A stretch of DNA of 64,000 nucleotides from Embiotoca jacksoni (lineage: Eukaryota > Chordata > Actinopteri > Embiotocidae). The position numbers were made by a program, and so were the translations under genes. Within the stretch, counting starts at the first letter, position 1. Each line of letters begins with the position of its first letter. Positions 24,994 through 36,573 of this stretch are shown here, piece after piece. Where the stretch lies: positions 666,001 to 730,000 of the forward strand of contig JAKOON010000102.1 of assembly GCA_022577435.1 (NCBI GenBank), read 5' to 3'. The notes under the pieces were generated by a model. It saw only the letters and a list, made by a program, of their open reading frames with translations, searched no databases and was not told where the DNA came from.

Positions 24994-27900
24994 ATGCCTT
25001 GTTTTACATGGAGGTAACGTTTCACACCAAGAGCAGCTAACTGCAGGAATGTCCTGCTAAAGATGAGTTGCAGTTCAGCTGTGTGGTGGGTTAGGTTGGG
25101 TTAGGTTAGGTTAGGTTAGGTTGGGTTGGGTTAGGTTAGGTTAGGTTGGGTTAGGTTAGGTTGGGTTAGGTTGGGTTGGGTTAGGTTAGGTTGGGTTAGG
25201 TTGGGTTGGGTTGGGTTGGGTTAGGGTTAGGTTGGGTTGGGTTAGGTTGGGTTGGGTTGGGTTAGGTTGGGTTGGGTTGGGTTAGGTTAGGTTGGGTTAG
25301 GGTTAGCCGGTCAGCCTCTAATGGGTTAGGTTAGGGTTAGGGTTAGCCGGTCAGCCTCTAATGGAGTCTGTTATGTTATGATAGTTGGGAGGGACAGTTT
25401 TTAAAGTCCACAAACAAACTGAACTGTTCAGGAAACATTACGTTGCATCCAAATGAGCCAAAACACAGAGCTGCTACGAGTGTTTTTATTTTCTGTTAAA
25501 TATAAGGAGCTTTTTGACAGGTGTCACCACAGCACCCAATGTTAGGGGAAAATATTTTCGACATTTTGGTATTTTTATTGTATTAGACGGTCTTCTAGTG
25601 TCATAAATTCAGGTACATTAAAATGGACCTGCAACGATTGGTCGATTATTTGACCAGATGATAAAGAGGTTACAGATCTGTGTCATGGAGTGCTTCCCTT
25701 TCATAGGTGTCTGTTTGTTTTGAGAGTGAATGTCTGTGTTCATGTGAAGCACTTTCTTACATTATATATGCATGAAAGGTCCTGTATAAATTAAGTTTGA
25801 TTGATTGAGTGAAAGAAAATTAATCGTCAACTACTTTGATCATCAATTAATCAATTAATTGTTTTGGATCCTTTTCTGGTTCCAGCTTCTTAAATGTGAA
25901 TAATGTTCTGCTACATTTAGTCCTCTGATAATAAACTGAACATCTTGTGGTTGAGGATTGTTGGTCGAGATTAAAAAAAAAAAAAATGTTGAGCAGCAGT
26001 TTAAGAACAAACAGCTGATTGAGAAGATAGTCAATTATGAAATCAATCCATTTTTAAAATTACAATTGTCGAAACCTTTGGAGCAAATGTTTGGTACCCT
26101 GTTAAAATTTCGTACGTGTACAAAATATTTTATTAAAGAAAATGTTTCCGTAACATAACTGATAATCCTCAACAGGTCACGGAGTCTGGAGCCACACCGG
26201 TGTTGGTTTTCCACTCTGCACTGATGTGTTTACTTTGATTACATTAATCCAACTGACCGCTTCCTTCAGCAAGTCGGGAGTAACGGTTACATCGTCGTTA
26301 TGAAGCGCTGTTGTTTCCATTTCACTGCATATTATCCATACAGGACGCTGTCAGTCTATGAAAGGCGCTCATTTTCTTCTCAGGTAAATTTTGGCAGTGC
26401 TCTCCTCTCTGTCTGTGGTGAAGCAGCCTGTGGGTCGGCTGCCCGGCCAGTTCACTGCATTCCTCCATGTAATAAGCTTCTTGTTCAGAGACCAGGTCGT
26501 GCTTCAGTGGGCTTTTGGCTGACCAGGGCACAGCAGAGTCCCACACAAAGAGGCCCTGTGTTTGTCGGGCTCACAGGCCCCCTGGGAGGAGGCCCTGCCT
26601 CGCTCCGAACGGGCCGCATGTCGGTGCCACGACAGCAAGGAGCACACCTTTTCATCGCGAGCTTTCACCACAGGTGTGCTTTGAGTCATCAGCATTACCC
26701 GAGCTGTTTGTGGAAATGGCTGATGGAGCTCATCTAATTTAATCACGGCTGGTTTAACAGGTTATGTTTTTATCTGATTTCGTATCGTATCCTCTCGGCT
26801 TCCAGCCAGCCTATGTTGTGCATCACGATAGGTTTGCCTGTTTTGGGTTGTATCACTCGGCTTGCGAAGTCATAAAATGGAGTTTATGGCTCGGGAGGGA
26901 GTTTTCAAGGAAAATCCCCCAGGTGATGTCATCAGAATCATGTCGTTTATAGCCTGGAGAATTTTTAATAGAACGCATTGTTACGATGAAGAGCAATTGC
27001 ATATTTTTTACACTTGTGTTGATCTATCCCGTGACTGAAGACGCACAAATACCCCGCTTGTCAAATCAGAGAAGTGGTATCTGTTCTGTTCTGTGCTTCA
27101 CTACGTAGCCTGACGTACCATCGTGTTTCACCCCGTAGGGTTTGGCCTGCACTTGTGTTGCTTCTGTTCCCCTCCGCCGTGGCCATAGAGGAGGCTTCAC
27201 TGCTGGACGGCTGGCACGATGTCTGGCTCTTCCGCTTCCTCGTCAACATGCTGGGCTACTCCACCATCATCATCCCCGGCTACCTCCTCATTAGCTACTT
27301 CAAGCGCACCAATTACGTAGAAACAGGTTTGGTCTTTTAAGATCCTGCCATTTTATTGTGAAATGAACGGCAGTTAAGGAACTGAAAGTTTGACCCTCAA
27401 GTTCATGCATTTAAAAAAAAAAATGTTTCATGTTTCCCTTTCCTTCAGGTAGTGGGATTTGCTATCCTATCATAAAGACGTGCGTGTTCGGCAGCGAGGC
27501 CAAGACGGGCCTGCTGGATGATGTGTCCGTTGCAAGCAGGAATGAGGTTGATCCGGGCTCATCAGTCAGACAGGCTGTCAAATTAATCTTTTGTGCAGCT
27601 GGACTTCAGGTGGGAAATCCTTTCAGAACGAATAATACCACCATATTTAGATTTTGCTGTTTGGCTCCATTCCATGTCGGCTGGACGTGCTAACGGGCTT
27701 ATCAGTATCGTTTACAACAGGGCTCTGTAACCTTTATTCACATAGCTGTGCTCCACTAAACCAGCTGAACAAGTTTCTTTTACGTGAACAATAGCAAACT
27801 AATATTCAACATGCACATACTCAACCAGTAGCTATTCTATTTCCCAGAGCCCCCAAGTGACCAAAAAAAAAAAAATAGAATAATAATGTATTTATCAGGG

Positions 27901-29267
27901 TTTTCGCTGAGTTTCTGAAGGGTTAGGTGCTGTGGTTGTGGTCGGGGTGGGGAGTAAAAAATAGAATGTGTGCTATAAAAATAACAATGACAAAACATTG
28001 GTAAAACAAGGCTTGTAGTGGATGGGTTTGAACTGCAATTTTATCATCCAAAATTCTCTTGCTTTTTTTTTTCTTTTTTTTTTTTTGCGGTCATTCGGTT
28101 TATACGCTGTGAAAAAGCACTTGGGTGCTGCTCTTTAGTGTTATAACGGTCGGGAAAACAGTGCATGTTGGCCGCTTTACTAATTCCTGCTGTCAGTATT
28201 GGAGATGCCCTACCTCGTGTAATAACCTTCAAGAATGTTAATGTAGTTTGTCATTAAACTGGTAACAGTTTCAAGAACAAATTAAAATACTGACCTTTGA
28301 CCTAAAAAGCTTAAGCTGATTTTCTTATTCTTAGGTATCGTACCTGACATGGGGGGTCCTGCAGGAGAGGGTGATGACTCGTTCCTACGGAACAGGGACT
28401 CCGGAGGATGAGGGCGAGAAGTTCAAGGACTCGCAGTTCTTGGTCTTCATGAACCGCATCCTCGCTCTAACCGTGTCGGGCCTTTGGTGCATTTTGTTCA
28501 AGCAGCCTCGTCACGGAGCGCCCATGTACAAATACTCCTTCGCCTCGCTCTCCAACATCCTGAGCAGCTGGTGCCAGTACGAAGCCCTCAAATATATCAG
28601 CTTCCCCACTCAAGTCCTGGCCAAGGCCTCCAAGGTCATTCCTGTCATGCTCATGGGCAAGATTGTCTCGCGTAAAAGCTACGAATACTGGGAGTACTTC
28701 ACTGCTGTGCTGATCTCGGTTGGCGTCAGCATGTTTCTGCTCTCCAGTACGGCCAGCAAGCATCCATCCACCGTCACCACCTTCAGCGGCGTCGTCATCC
28801 TCGTCGGCTACATCGTCTTCGACAGCTTCACCTCCAACTGGCAGGACAACCTGTTCAAGTACAAGATGTCGTCCGTGCAGATGATGTTCGGGGTCAACCT
28901 GTTCTCCTGCCTCTTCACCGTCGGTTCACTGCTTGAGCAGGGCGCCTTCTTCGACTCGGTGGCCTTCATGACGCGCCACTCCGAGTTTGCCTTCCACGCC
29001 GTGTTGCTGTCCGTGTGCTCGGCTTGCGGTCAGCTCTTCATCTTCTACACCATCAACCAGTTCGGCGCCGCCGTCTTCACCATCATTATGACCCTCCGGC
29101 AGGCCATCGCTATTCTCCTCTCTTGTTTCCTTTACGGTCACGCTGTCACCTTGGTCGGTGGCTTCGGCGTGGCCGTAGTTTTCCTGGCTCTTTTCCTCCG
29201 GGTGTACGCACGCAGTCGCATGAAGTCGGGCCGGCGGTCGGCGCAGCCACTCGCACAGAAGGTGTAG
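24994..29267 (+). CDS. slc35b2: Adenosine 3'-phospho 5'-phosphosulfate (PAPS) transporter 1
   Basis: This Golgi antiporter brings PAPS, the sulfate donor, from cytosol to Golgi lumen for sulfation of glycans and proteins. The coding exons are 24994-25013, 27139-27326, 27449-27609 and 28335-29267, giving 433 residues (human 432). Exon 1 encodes only six whole codons (MPCFTW) plus two bases. They join exon 2 in frame to form a hydrophobic leader-like start, RVWPALVLLLFPSAVA. The family core is well kept: SYLTWGVLQERVMTRSYG, ASLSNILSSWCQYEALKYISFPTQVLAKASKVIPVMLMGK, FDSFTSNWQDNLFKYKMSSVQMMFGVN, and CSACGQLFIFYTINQFGAAVFTIIMTLRQ. The C-terminus is AQKV. About ten membrane segments are expected for the family. 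The small first exon is inferred from phase and splice sites. AATAAA signals lie at 29915 and 29932. Confidence 0.97.
25085..25350 (+). repeat. Degenerate telomere-like array in slc35b2 intron 1
   Basis: About 260 bp of GGTTA, GGGTT and GGGTTA units are mixed together on one strand. At the right edge a 24-bp non-telomeric block (GGTTAGCCGG...CTCTAATGG) occurs twice, at 25301-25324 and 25341-25364, with a 40-bp period. Confidence 0.95.
25745..25810 (+). mobile_element. Fish interspersed retroelement tail
   Basis: ATGAAAGGTCCTGTATAAATTAAGTTTGATTGATTGA resembles the widespread fish repeat end that finishes in TTTGATTGATT. This is a pattern match only. Confidence 0.45.
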
Positions 29268-29945
29268 CACTCCGAAGTCGCACCAAACTGGGAACTAAGA
29301 CCACGTTTTTTGTGGTGCTATTTGTCTATTTGTGTGTATCTATTTTTTTTTACTGTTCTTTTCCAGTGGTTTTTATTTTTGTTTAGCAATGGTACAGAAA
29401 GGGATTCTGCAGTTTTGACTCTTACACCAAGATGCCCCCAAGGGGTCCATGTGATTTGTCAGGTCACAGAAGTTTTGAGTGCCTGTAAGATTGTCTGATA
29501 CACAAGTCCCAAACTGCAAACTGCCTCTGAAGCTCTTTAAGTTTAACGGTAGAATATTTTTTTCTTAAACCACCAAATGTGGCTCGTGCAGCCAGTTTAA
29601 GGTTATTGTGGGCCCCAAAAAATGTATGCGAGCTGTTTGGCCAGGCATTAATGAATTGTTCCTCATTTAACTTTATCCAAGCTGTTTGAGCTTCTACCTT
29701 CCGTATTAACGATTTCTACTTGTTGGGTTATTTTGAAGTTTCAGTATCCAGACATTTATCCTCCTTTGTTGGAGAGCAGAGGCCTCTGTGTGTCTTAACA
29801 TAGGATTTTATCTCTTAAATCTGTTAACATAGACTGAACACATGTTTAATTTACTTTAAACTTCACACGGTCCAGAGGCTGGCATCAGTATAGTGGGTAC
29901 TATAGTTTTTGGGTAATAAACGACCTTGAGTAATAAACACAGAAC
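29268..29945 (+). other. slc35b2 3' UTR
   Basis: The sequence from the TAG at 29265-29267 to two close AATAAA hexamers (29915-29920 and 29932-29937). Confidence 0.7.
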
Positions 29946-30354
29946 CAGATGCTGCTGTGGATTGTTTTTGCACCGCAAGATTATACGTATTGTTTAAAAT
30001 TTTGGGCTAGAAATGTAAATATATCTCTTGAGTCACAGTTTATTTCCAACCAACTTGTCTGTTGTGTAATTTTTCACGCGAGTGTTTGAGAGAACACTGA
30101 ATGGATGGTGATGTTTCATTGGTGTCACAAGGATGTGGAGGTACTGTCGGCCCAGGGGGCAGTTTGCAGAATGCATACGAGGGAATGCAAATGTTATCGG
30201 TACCTTGTTTTTATCATTCTACTATTTCCTCTGGTAACTGGATTAATAAAAAAAATATTAAATTTAACTTCACACGATCAAGGGATGAGGTTTCATTTTA
30301 CTGTTTTAAATGTGCTTCATAGCGCTGTCGGCTTTGCAGGTGATACAACATAAT

Positions 30355-30440
30355 TGATTATGATAACCAACCTCATTTATGGAGCACCCCTCGTACATAA
30401 AATACAAGTCAGAGTGCTTTACATTAAGAATAGTGGCAGA
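30355..30440 (-). mobile_element. Fish interspersed retroelement tail
   Basis: CTCATTTATGGAGCACCCCTC...AGTCAGAGTGCTTTACA has the layout of the common fish repeat with a 'TTTAT..AGCAC...AAAGTGCTTTACA' tail. Confidence 0.4.
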
Positions 30441-31179
30441 AAAGAGAAGAAACGGAAGAACGGTCCAAATACAAGCAAGTAAAATAGGAAAATCTAAATT
30501 ATTTTTTAAAAAAAACAAGTAATCTTTTAATGCAGCTGGAAATTTCAATCTCAGTCGACTTTAACACTCAGATTTGTTTTTCTTGGGTGTCTTATGATGA
30601 GATGGAGAAAATTCGAGGAACTGTTTTCCTCTTTGTTCTTTTGAACCAATAACTAGAGTCTCTGTTTTTTGTTTTTTTCATAGATTCAGTTGGAGGAAAG
30701 TCTGAAAATTAAGAGATTTAAGTTTGCTAATTCTGCTAAAGGGGTAAAAGCTAAGGAAAGCTGGGCATCATCTGCAAAATGTTCTCAAACAAATCCGTTC
30801 TCTCTTGACCATTTCTAGATTAGCACTGATACCACAGCAGCAGAGTGGGATTGTCACAAGGTTGTATGCATTACGTGATGGTTCAGTGGGCAGAAGTACA
30901 AACCCATCAACCGCAGGTTTTTCAGTCCAAATCGCATCAAATCAGCCATTTAATTCTCTCTCTGAAATGCCATCTCTCCGTACTCATTCCTCTCCCTCCA
31001 GACTTGTCACGCAAACACGGCAAACGTTATTTCCGAAATACGTCCTCTGTGCGCTCTTCTCCACTGAATCATTAACCAGTCCGCTATCATGATTCACAGC
31101 ATCAAACTGAAGACCCGGTTTGACTGTGAAGTGTGAGAAAACATTTCCCCCTGGTTGATCAGTCTCAAAGCTGCTCGAT

Positions 31180-31192
31180 GGGGGAATTTCCC
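31180..31192. promoter_or_regulatory. kappaB palindrome in intergenic DNA
   Basis: GGGGGAATTTCCC contains a consensus NF-kappaB site, GGGAATTTCC. It is remote from any start site: about 1.9 kb after slc35b2 and 5.4 kb beyond the hsp90ab1 stop. A function is only possible, as a distal element. Confidence 0.35.
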
Positions 31193-31857
31193 TGCTCCTC
31201 TCATTTCACAAAGTCTATACCCCATCTGGTTTGTAGCAGTGCGTCATGGCGTCAACGTGCCTGGTTTTCTTTTCAATAACACAAAAAAATAAAACGAGTG
31301 TAAAGAGGCTCCAGACATCTAGTCCTCTGGTGTCGGCCCCCAACAGACCAGTCACTCCGAGCTCTCGCTCTGACTGCAGGGAGGATTCATAATCAGTGTT
31401 TTCATTCTTTTATCAGCCAGCAATAACCTTTTAGTGTTTTGCATTACTTGGGAGCTTCCCGTAACCATTTATTGTCTTCCCTCTGCCCGCCCAGACCAGT
31501 CGGGCTGGACAAAGATTCACAGCTTTGTCACACAAGGTCGTCACATGCTGAGACGGTGAAAAGTGGCATTTTGGGGAGTCTCTGCTTCCTTGTGGAGTTA
31601 TACGAGAAGATCGATACACTCGCTGGAGGCAAAATATCAAGATATTTCCAGATAACACAGAGCTTTAGAGGGACTGGGAGGATACGTTTAAATCCGTTGC
31701 ATGAATGGATCGATTCCAATCAAATTGAATCGCAGTTTGTTTTTTAGCCATTTTGACACTACTGGAGCAGCTTTCAGTCCTTCAGCATTGACCACCATAT
31801 GACGAATGTTGTGTGCCGAAACTCGCCGAGCTGTAAACAACAGAGACGAGCCCCCCC

Positions 31858-31886
31858 CTCACACACACACACACACATACACACAA
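31858..31886. repeat. CA microsatellite
   Basis: A short (CA)n run follows a C tract, with one TA interruption. Confidence 0.85.
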
Positions 31887-33917
31887 TGTGAGCAGAGTGA
31901 AGTTAACAAGAAGTTAAGACCAATATATAATAGTACATAATGTAAATATGAGCACACCAGAAAGGCTCCATAGAATCAAACAATGTACAATCTGTACTGG
32001 AAGTTAGAAAGTATGAGTTTTCCTTTAGTGACACCGGTGGACTAAAGTTATGGAAGTCCTGAGTCTCCGGTATAGTTCAGTAACCACCTTGACTCCTGCT
32101 TTATGTTTATTAGGAGAAGGTCTAATTTTAAGTTGTGCATTTTCTGTTGCTATGTTTGGTTTGATCGCAGTTTCCAGAATTATCTTGAGACGTTGGAAAT
32201 TAGCTAAACCTCTGGATTTGAAAGATTTTGTTAATGCAGTGGTAGACTTCACCCCGGGAGCCTGCTTAACAGATTAAAAGGCAACTTGGAAGACATCACT
32301 AAGCCTTGGCATCTTTTTTGGAAGGAAATCTGACCAAAATCTCAGACCAAGAACCTTCAATGACTGCGGTGTTTTTTTTTTTCTTTTTCATTGGAGACTG
32401 AATTTCGCGCTTTCATGAGTTACTTTTTTATTTTTTATTTTACTGGTGCTACAAACCTGCAATGACCCCCCGCCCCCTTCTCCCCTCTCCACCCTCTCTT
32501 GGAAAAATTCAGTACAAATTTAAATGACAAAAAAAAAAAGAGATTGGAGTCTTATCAGTCATTTTCTTTAAACTGGCTCTTGGATTCTGAAAAATCAGCA
32601 TTGTGACCACAAGCCAACCCCTCCAACCTTTAAGCCCCCACCATGCATTGCTTTACTGTACAAGTGGAACATAAACACAGAGTGAGACTGTCTCTTACAC
32701 CTCGTCATAAAGGTTATCACTTTCGTAGGTTGTTGTATTTAATACCTCATGATAGAAGGCTTTATTTCTCTTGTGGAGGCCTTTTGTGCACATCTTGCTT
32801 CCTGCCTACTCAGTGTGGGTGTTAATCCTGTTCCTGTATCATATTTAACAAGTGCGGCCGAATATGAGAAGTAACACCCTGCCTGATGGGTGTAACAAAA
32901 CTGCTTCTGATCATGAGTAGTAGTTAGGTTTTTGCTGGCATTTTAAATGTCAGGGAAACTACGTGACGCAACTTTACACACAGGCCTGCAGGGTGGTGTG
33001 GTTGCAGGCGTATACCTTAATGTCAAGCTGCACGTTGTCTCGCGTTATTTTTAGATCGTAATAGTCAGTGATACAAAAAGCACACGTCCCTGTGCTGCCC
33101 TGTTAACACATAAAGCCCTACACACTAAATGATCCATTCACTGAGGTCCCTATGCAGAAACATGTAGACATGAGCATAGAAACGCATTTTTTTTCCCAAG
33201 TTCAACATGAAACTGTTGAGGTCTGTGTGACTCAACGAGAACTAGGGCACGCACTCTGCCAGTCAACACATTTTAAGCCAATTTGTTTGCATTTCTGCAC
33301 TGACATCATGCAGTGGAGCGAGACACAGGAAAATAGAAAGAAGAGATGACAGGCTACAAAGGTCACGTTACGCAATCGCAACTGTAACACTGCGAGCAAA
33401 TGTTAAGCGCCAGCCCAGCCCACCGAAACACCAGGAACCCCCCCGAATTAATGCACTCAGGCATATGTGGGCTGAGAACAGATTTACACAGGGGAGGCAA
33501 ATGTTTCCAAAGGAAGTCCTGTTGTTTATAAAAACAAAAAAAAATGGTTAGACCAGATGCACCTTTCAACCTAGGAGGGAAACCTCTGCTGACTCTTGGT
33601 AACCTTACCAGGAAATTTCCACAAGCGCTGAATCAGACAGAGCTGTTGCTGCAGTACAGACTAGGATGGTCCTTTAAGGTCACGTTTCCTAATTTGTCTT
33701 ATTTGCATTAAAAACCATTTTATTTCAACTTCAACCCAATATTCTAAAAAAAGACATCCATCCATCTTCTCTGCAACATTTCACCAACCTAAAACATGAA
33801 ACTTAATGCCGCTGTTACTACCAACTTTTTCCTTTTTCTAATTTCCAAATGACTTTTAAGTCTAAAAAACAGTTATCACAACAATAATTCACATAATTAG
33901 AGGACGTGAGCATTTCA

Positions 33918-34040
33918 CTTCAACCAATCAATCAATTAAACTTTATTCAAGTCACTTTTCATACAGGATAGTGCAGTTTAAAGTGCTTCACAAATGATTA
34001 ACAGCCTGATAACAGGAGACAGACAGACAGACTCTAAAAA
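33918..34040 (-). mobile_element. Fish interspersed retroelement tail
   Basis: CAATCAATCAATTAAACTTTATTCAAGTCAC...AAAGTGCTTCACAAATG is a typical fish repeat end in reverse orientation. It is followed by a short CAGA run near 34020. Family not assigned. Confidence 0.6.
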
Positions 34041-35093
34041 CAAGCAAGAAAGAAGCAAGAAAATAGAGATGATAAAAATCGAATGAAATAGATATAAGTT
34101 AATATAAACATTTGTCAATCAGAGCTAAACATCAAGCGTGCGTTGCAGCCAAACACACCCTTCTAACTTTGGGCCTCGCTCCCAACTGATAACCCCACGT
34201 GATTGGCCTCGAGACTTTCTAAAGCCTGAATGAGCCGAGAGGAGGTGCAGAAATCTGTGGTTAAAGGTGTTACAGAAAATTGCATACATCAGCTTTAATA
34301 CCAACAGTTTTAAATGAGATGTTTAACAGTCATGTGTGTGTCACTTCAACATTACCGAGTACATTTAGCATATTCTTCTTTGTCAGGACAGATTAAATAT
34401 ATGACTTTTGATATGCATTAACCAACAGAATAATTGTCCCTGAAAGCATCAATTCTACATGTATTTACAGAACGTGATCAGTACTTGCACACACAGCAAA
34501 AGCTTTAAGAAGGTGGTCAAGTTAAGAAGGCGTAAAAGGTGTCATTTATCGGTTTCTGTTTGACACAGATCAATTTCCCCACGATCACTTTGACTGGAGC
34601 GAGTGAGCGTTCAGGACGGACAGACACCCACATGTCACCATTTTACTGACAGGAGCAAATGCTGCTGCCACCCCCTCAAATCTGTATGAAAAACACATGA
34701 CTTCCAGGAAAACTACACACTTTATATATTCCCCCCTCCCCGAGAGTTCAGCAGGTGATGCCTCACACATGACAGAAACCCGTGCCTTCAGTGGGTGTCT
34801 GCATAACGGCGATCCGTCCACGTGCTGTTTGTAACGCTACATTCATAGTCAGATTAGCATTATTTACTGTGTATTGGAAATTAAAAAATGTCCTGTTGGA
34901 AATTTTGAGAAATAAAATCTATTAAGTACACGTGTTTTAAAGTTGCATGAACAGGTGCATTCAGGTGCGTTATATGGAGAAACAGGCAGTTGTTGGGTAG
35001 TTTTTCCCCTTTAGAGAAATTACTCATGTCGGTGAGACTAAATTATTCAACTTTTATTATAATTTAGTAAAATGTCCGTGGCTTTTGAGTTCT

Positions 35094-35744
35094 GGTGGAA
35101 TATAACAAAGTACATTTGCTCAAGTAGTACATAAGTACAAATTCAAAAGTACTATTTTATGCAACTTTATACTTCTACTCCACTTAACCTCAGAGGCAAA
35201 TCTTGTAGTTGATACTCCACTACCACTCTGACAGCTGTAGTTACAAGTTACCTTGAAGTTAAAAAAAAATTTTTAACCCCCTTTCTGTCCAGTGAAAACC
35301 ACGTATCTCCAAATTTGATGTCTTTAAATTTGAATGTTTCTAATAAACTGAAGGATTCAATGTTTCTTCACCAGCTGAGAAAATTATTTTTCATAAACTA
35401 AAAAACCTACTTGGATTAAAATGGCACAAAGGTGAAAACAGGACTGTTTCCTGAGCTCACTTGGTTCTCACAGGACTACAATTCAACAAACATGATTGAA
35501 TAGAATATAAAGCATTACTGTAGATTAAATGTACAATTGTACACATTTAAAATTGCACATTAATGCACCAGTATAAAGAATCCAAAAACACATTCAACAG
35601 TAAAACACTGACGGGGATCATTTTACTGCAGAGTACTTTTGATACTGAGTAAATTATACTGATAATACTTTTACTTAAGTTTAGAACGGCAGACTTTACT
35701 TCTAGTCAAGCAATTATTGTGGTACTTTAAATGCTTCTTCCACC
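35094..35744. mobile_element. Non-autonomous DNA element with GGTGGAA inverted ends
   Basis: The left end is GGTGGAATATAAC and the right end is CTTCTTCCACC, which are inverted copies at the tips. The inside is non-coding and carries the AAGTAC/GTACTT-rich text (CTCAAGTAGTACATAAGTAC, TTTATACTTCTACTCCACT, AATACTTTTACTTAAGT) seen in a very common fish repeat. The 651 bp appear complete but diverged. Confidence 0.65.
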
Positions 35745-36160
35745 ATCAAGTTGAACAAACCTGAATTTTGATTCAGGCAGCAGGCCTCAGTTGTGACTGA
35801 TTTTAGTTGTAGCCAGGTTGTGTTGTTATAGTCCTGCAGCTCAGGAGATAAAAGTTCTTGTTTGCGATGTAATGTTTCATGTTGTCACAGGAACATTTTT
35901 TTTGTTTGGGTATCTGAAGTGTCCATGGGCACTTGTGATGTGGAACAGCTCTTAGTACAAGTGTAGTTTCTGAGTTTTGACCTCAAAATGTGATTTTGGT
36001 ATCCTACTTGAAACTTTTGTACATCTCCATCTAGTGGTCATTTGGGGGAACAATGTGGACTGATAGAAATATTTAAATAACTTCCCAAATCTTTATAGTT
36101 AAATGCTTCCTAAAATACCAACTCGCAAATATACAACAAGACAACATAAGGTATTACATC

Positions 36161-36573
36161 TTTTAATTTTTTGCAAAACAAGACTTGGAATACAGACAAG
36201 CCTGGACTCAGGCAAAGGAATCATACAGTCCTCTCTCCATGCAGCGTGCAGTGTTGCACATGAACAGAACCTCCCCAGACCCGATCTGATAATGGAATGT
36301 ACCATTCCCATGTTCACACAGTTACCACTCCAACATTTAAAACTCAGTGCAACAGGGTACTCGTTAAAACAAATGTGCTGTCACCATGAACTTTTACAGC
36401 AAAAAAACAAAACTGCTTTTCTTAAAAGGTTTTGCAGCAAAATGCTCGAGAGCAACACTGGTCCACCACACAACATGAATGACTATTTGTTTTGCAGTTA
36501 CTGCAATTTTAAAGGATGAACAATTGGAAAGTGAGGCTAAAGTATTAGAAATCTGAGGGGGAGGGCGGTCAGT
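36161..36573 (-). other. hsp90ab1 3' UTR
   Basis: The sequence downstream of the TAA (36574-36576), read on the minus strand, to an ATTAAA signal at 36167-36162. The open plus-strand frame through it is a chance reading. Confidence 0.55.

Larger units (their letters stand above)
29946..36160. other. Intergenic, slc35b2 to hsp90ab1 (tail to tail)
   Basis: No coding exon was supported on either strand. The stretch contains retroelement tails (30355-30440, 33918-34040), a perfect kappaB palindrome (31180-31192), a CA repeat (31858-31886), and a 651-bp inverted-repeat DNA element (35094-35744). Confidence 0.55.

Noticed and set aside
36103..36519. 138-codon plus-strand frame
   Set aside because: Lies antisense to the hsp90ab1 3' UTR, has no domain-like text and no splice context.
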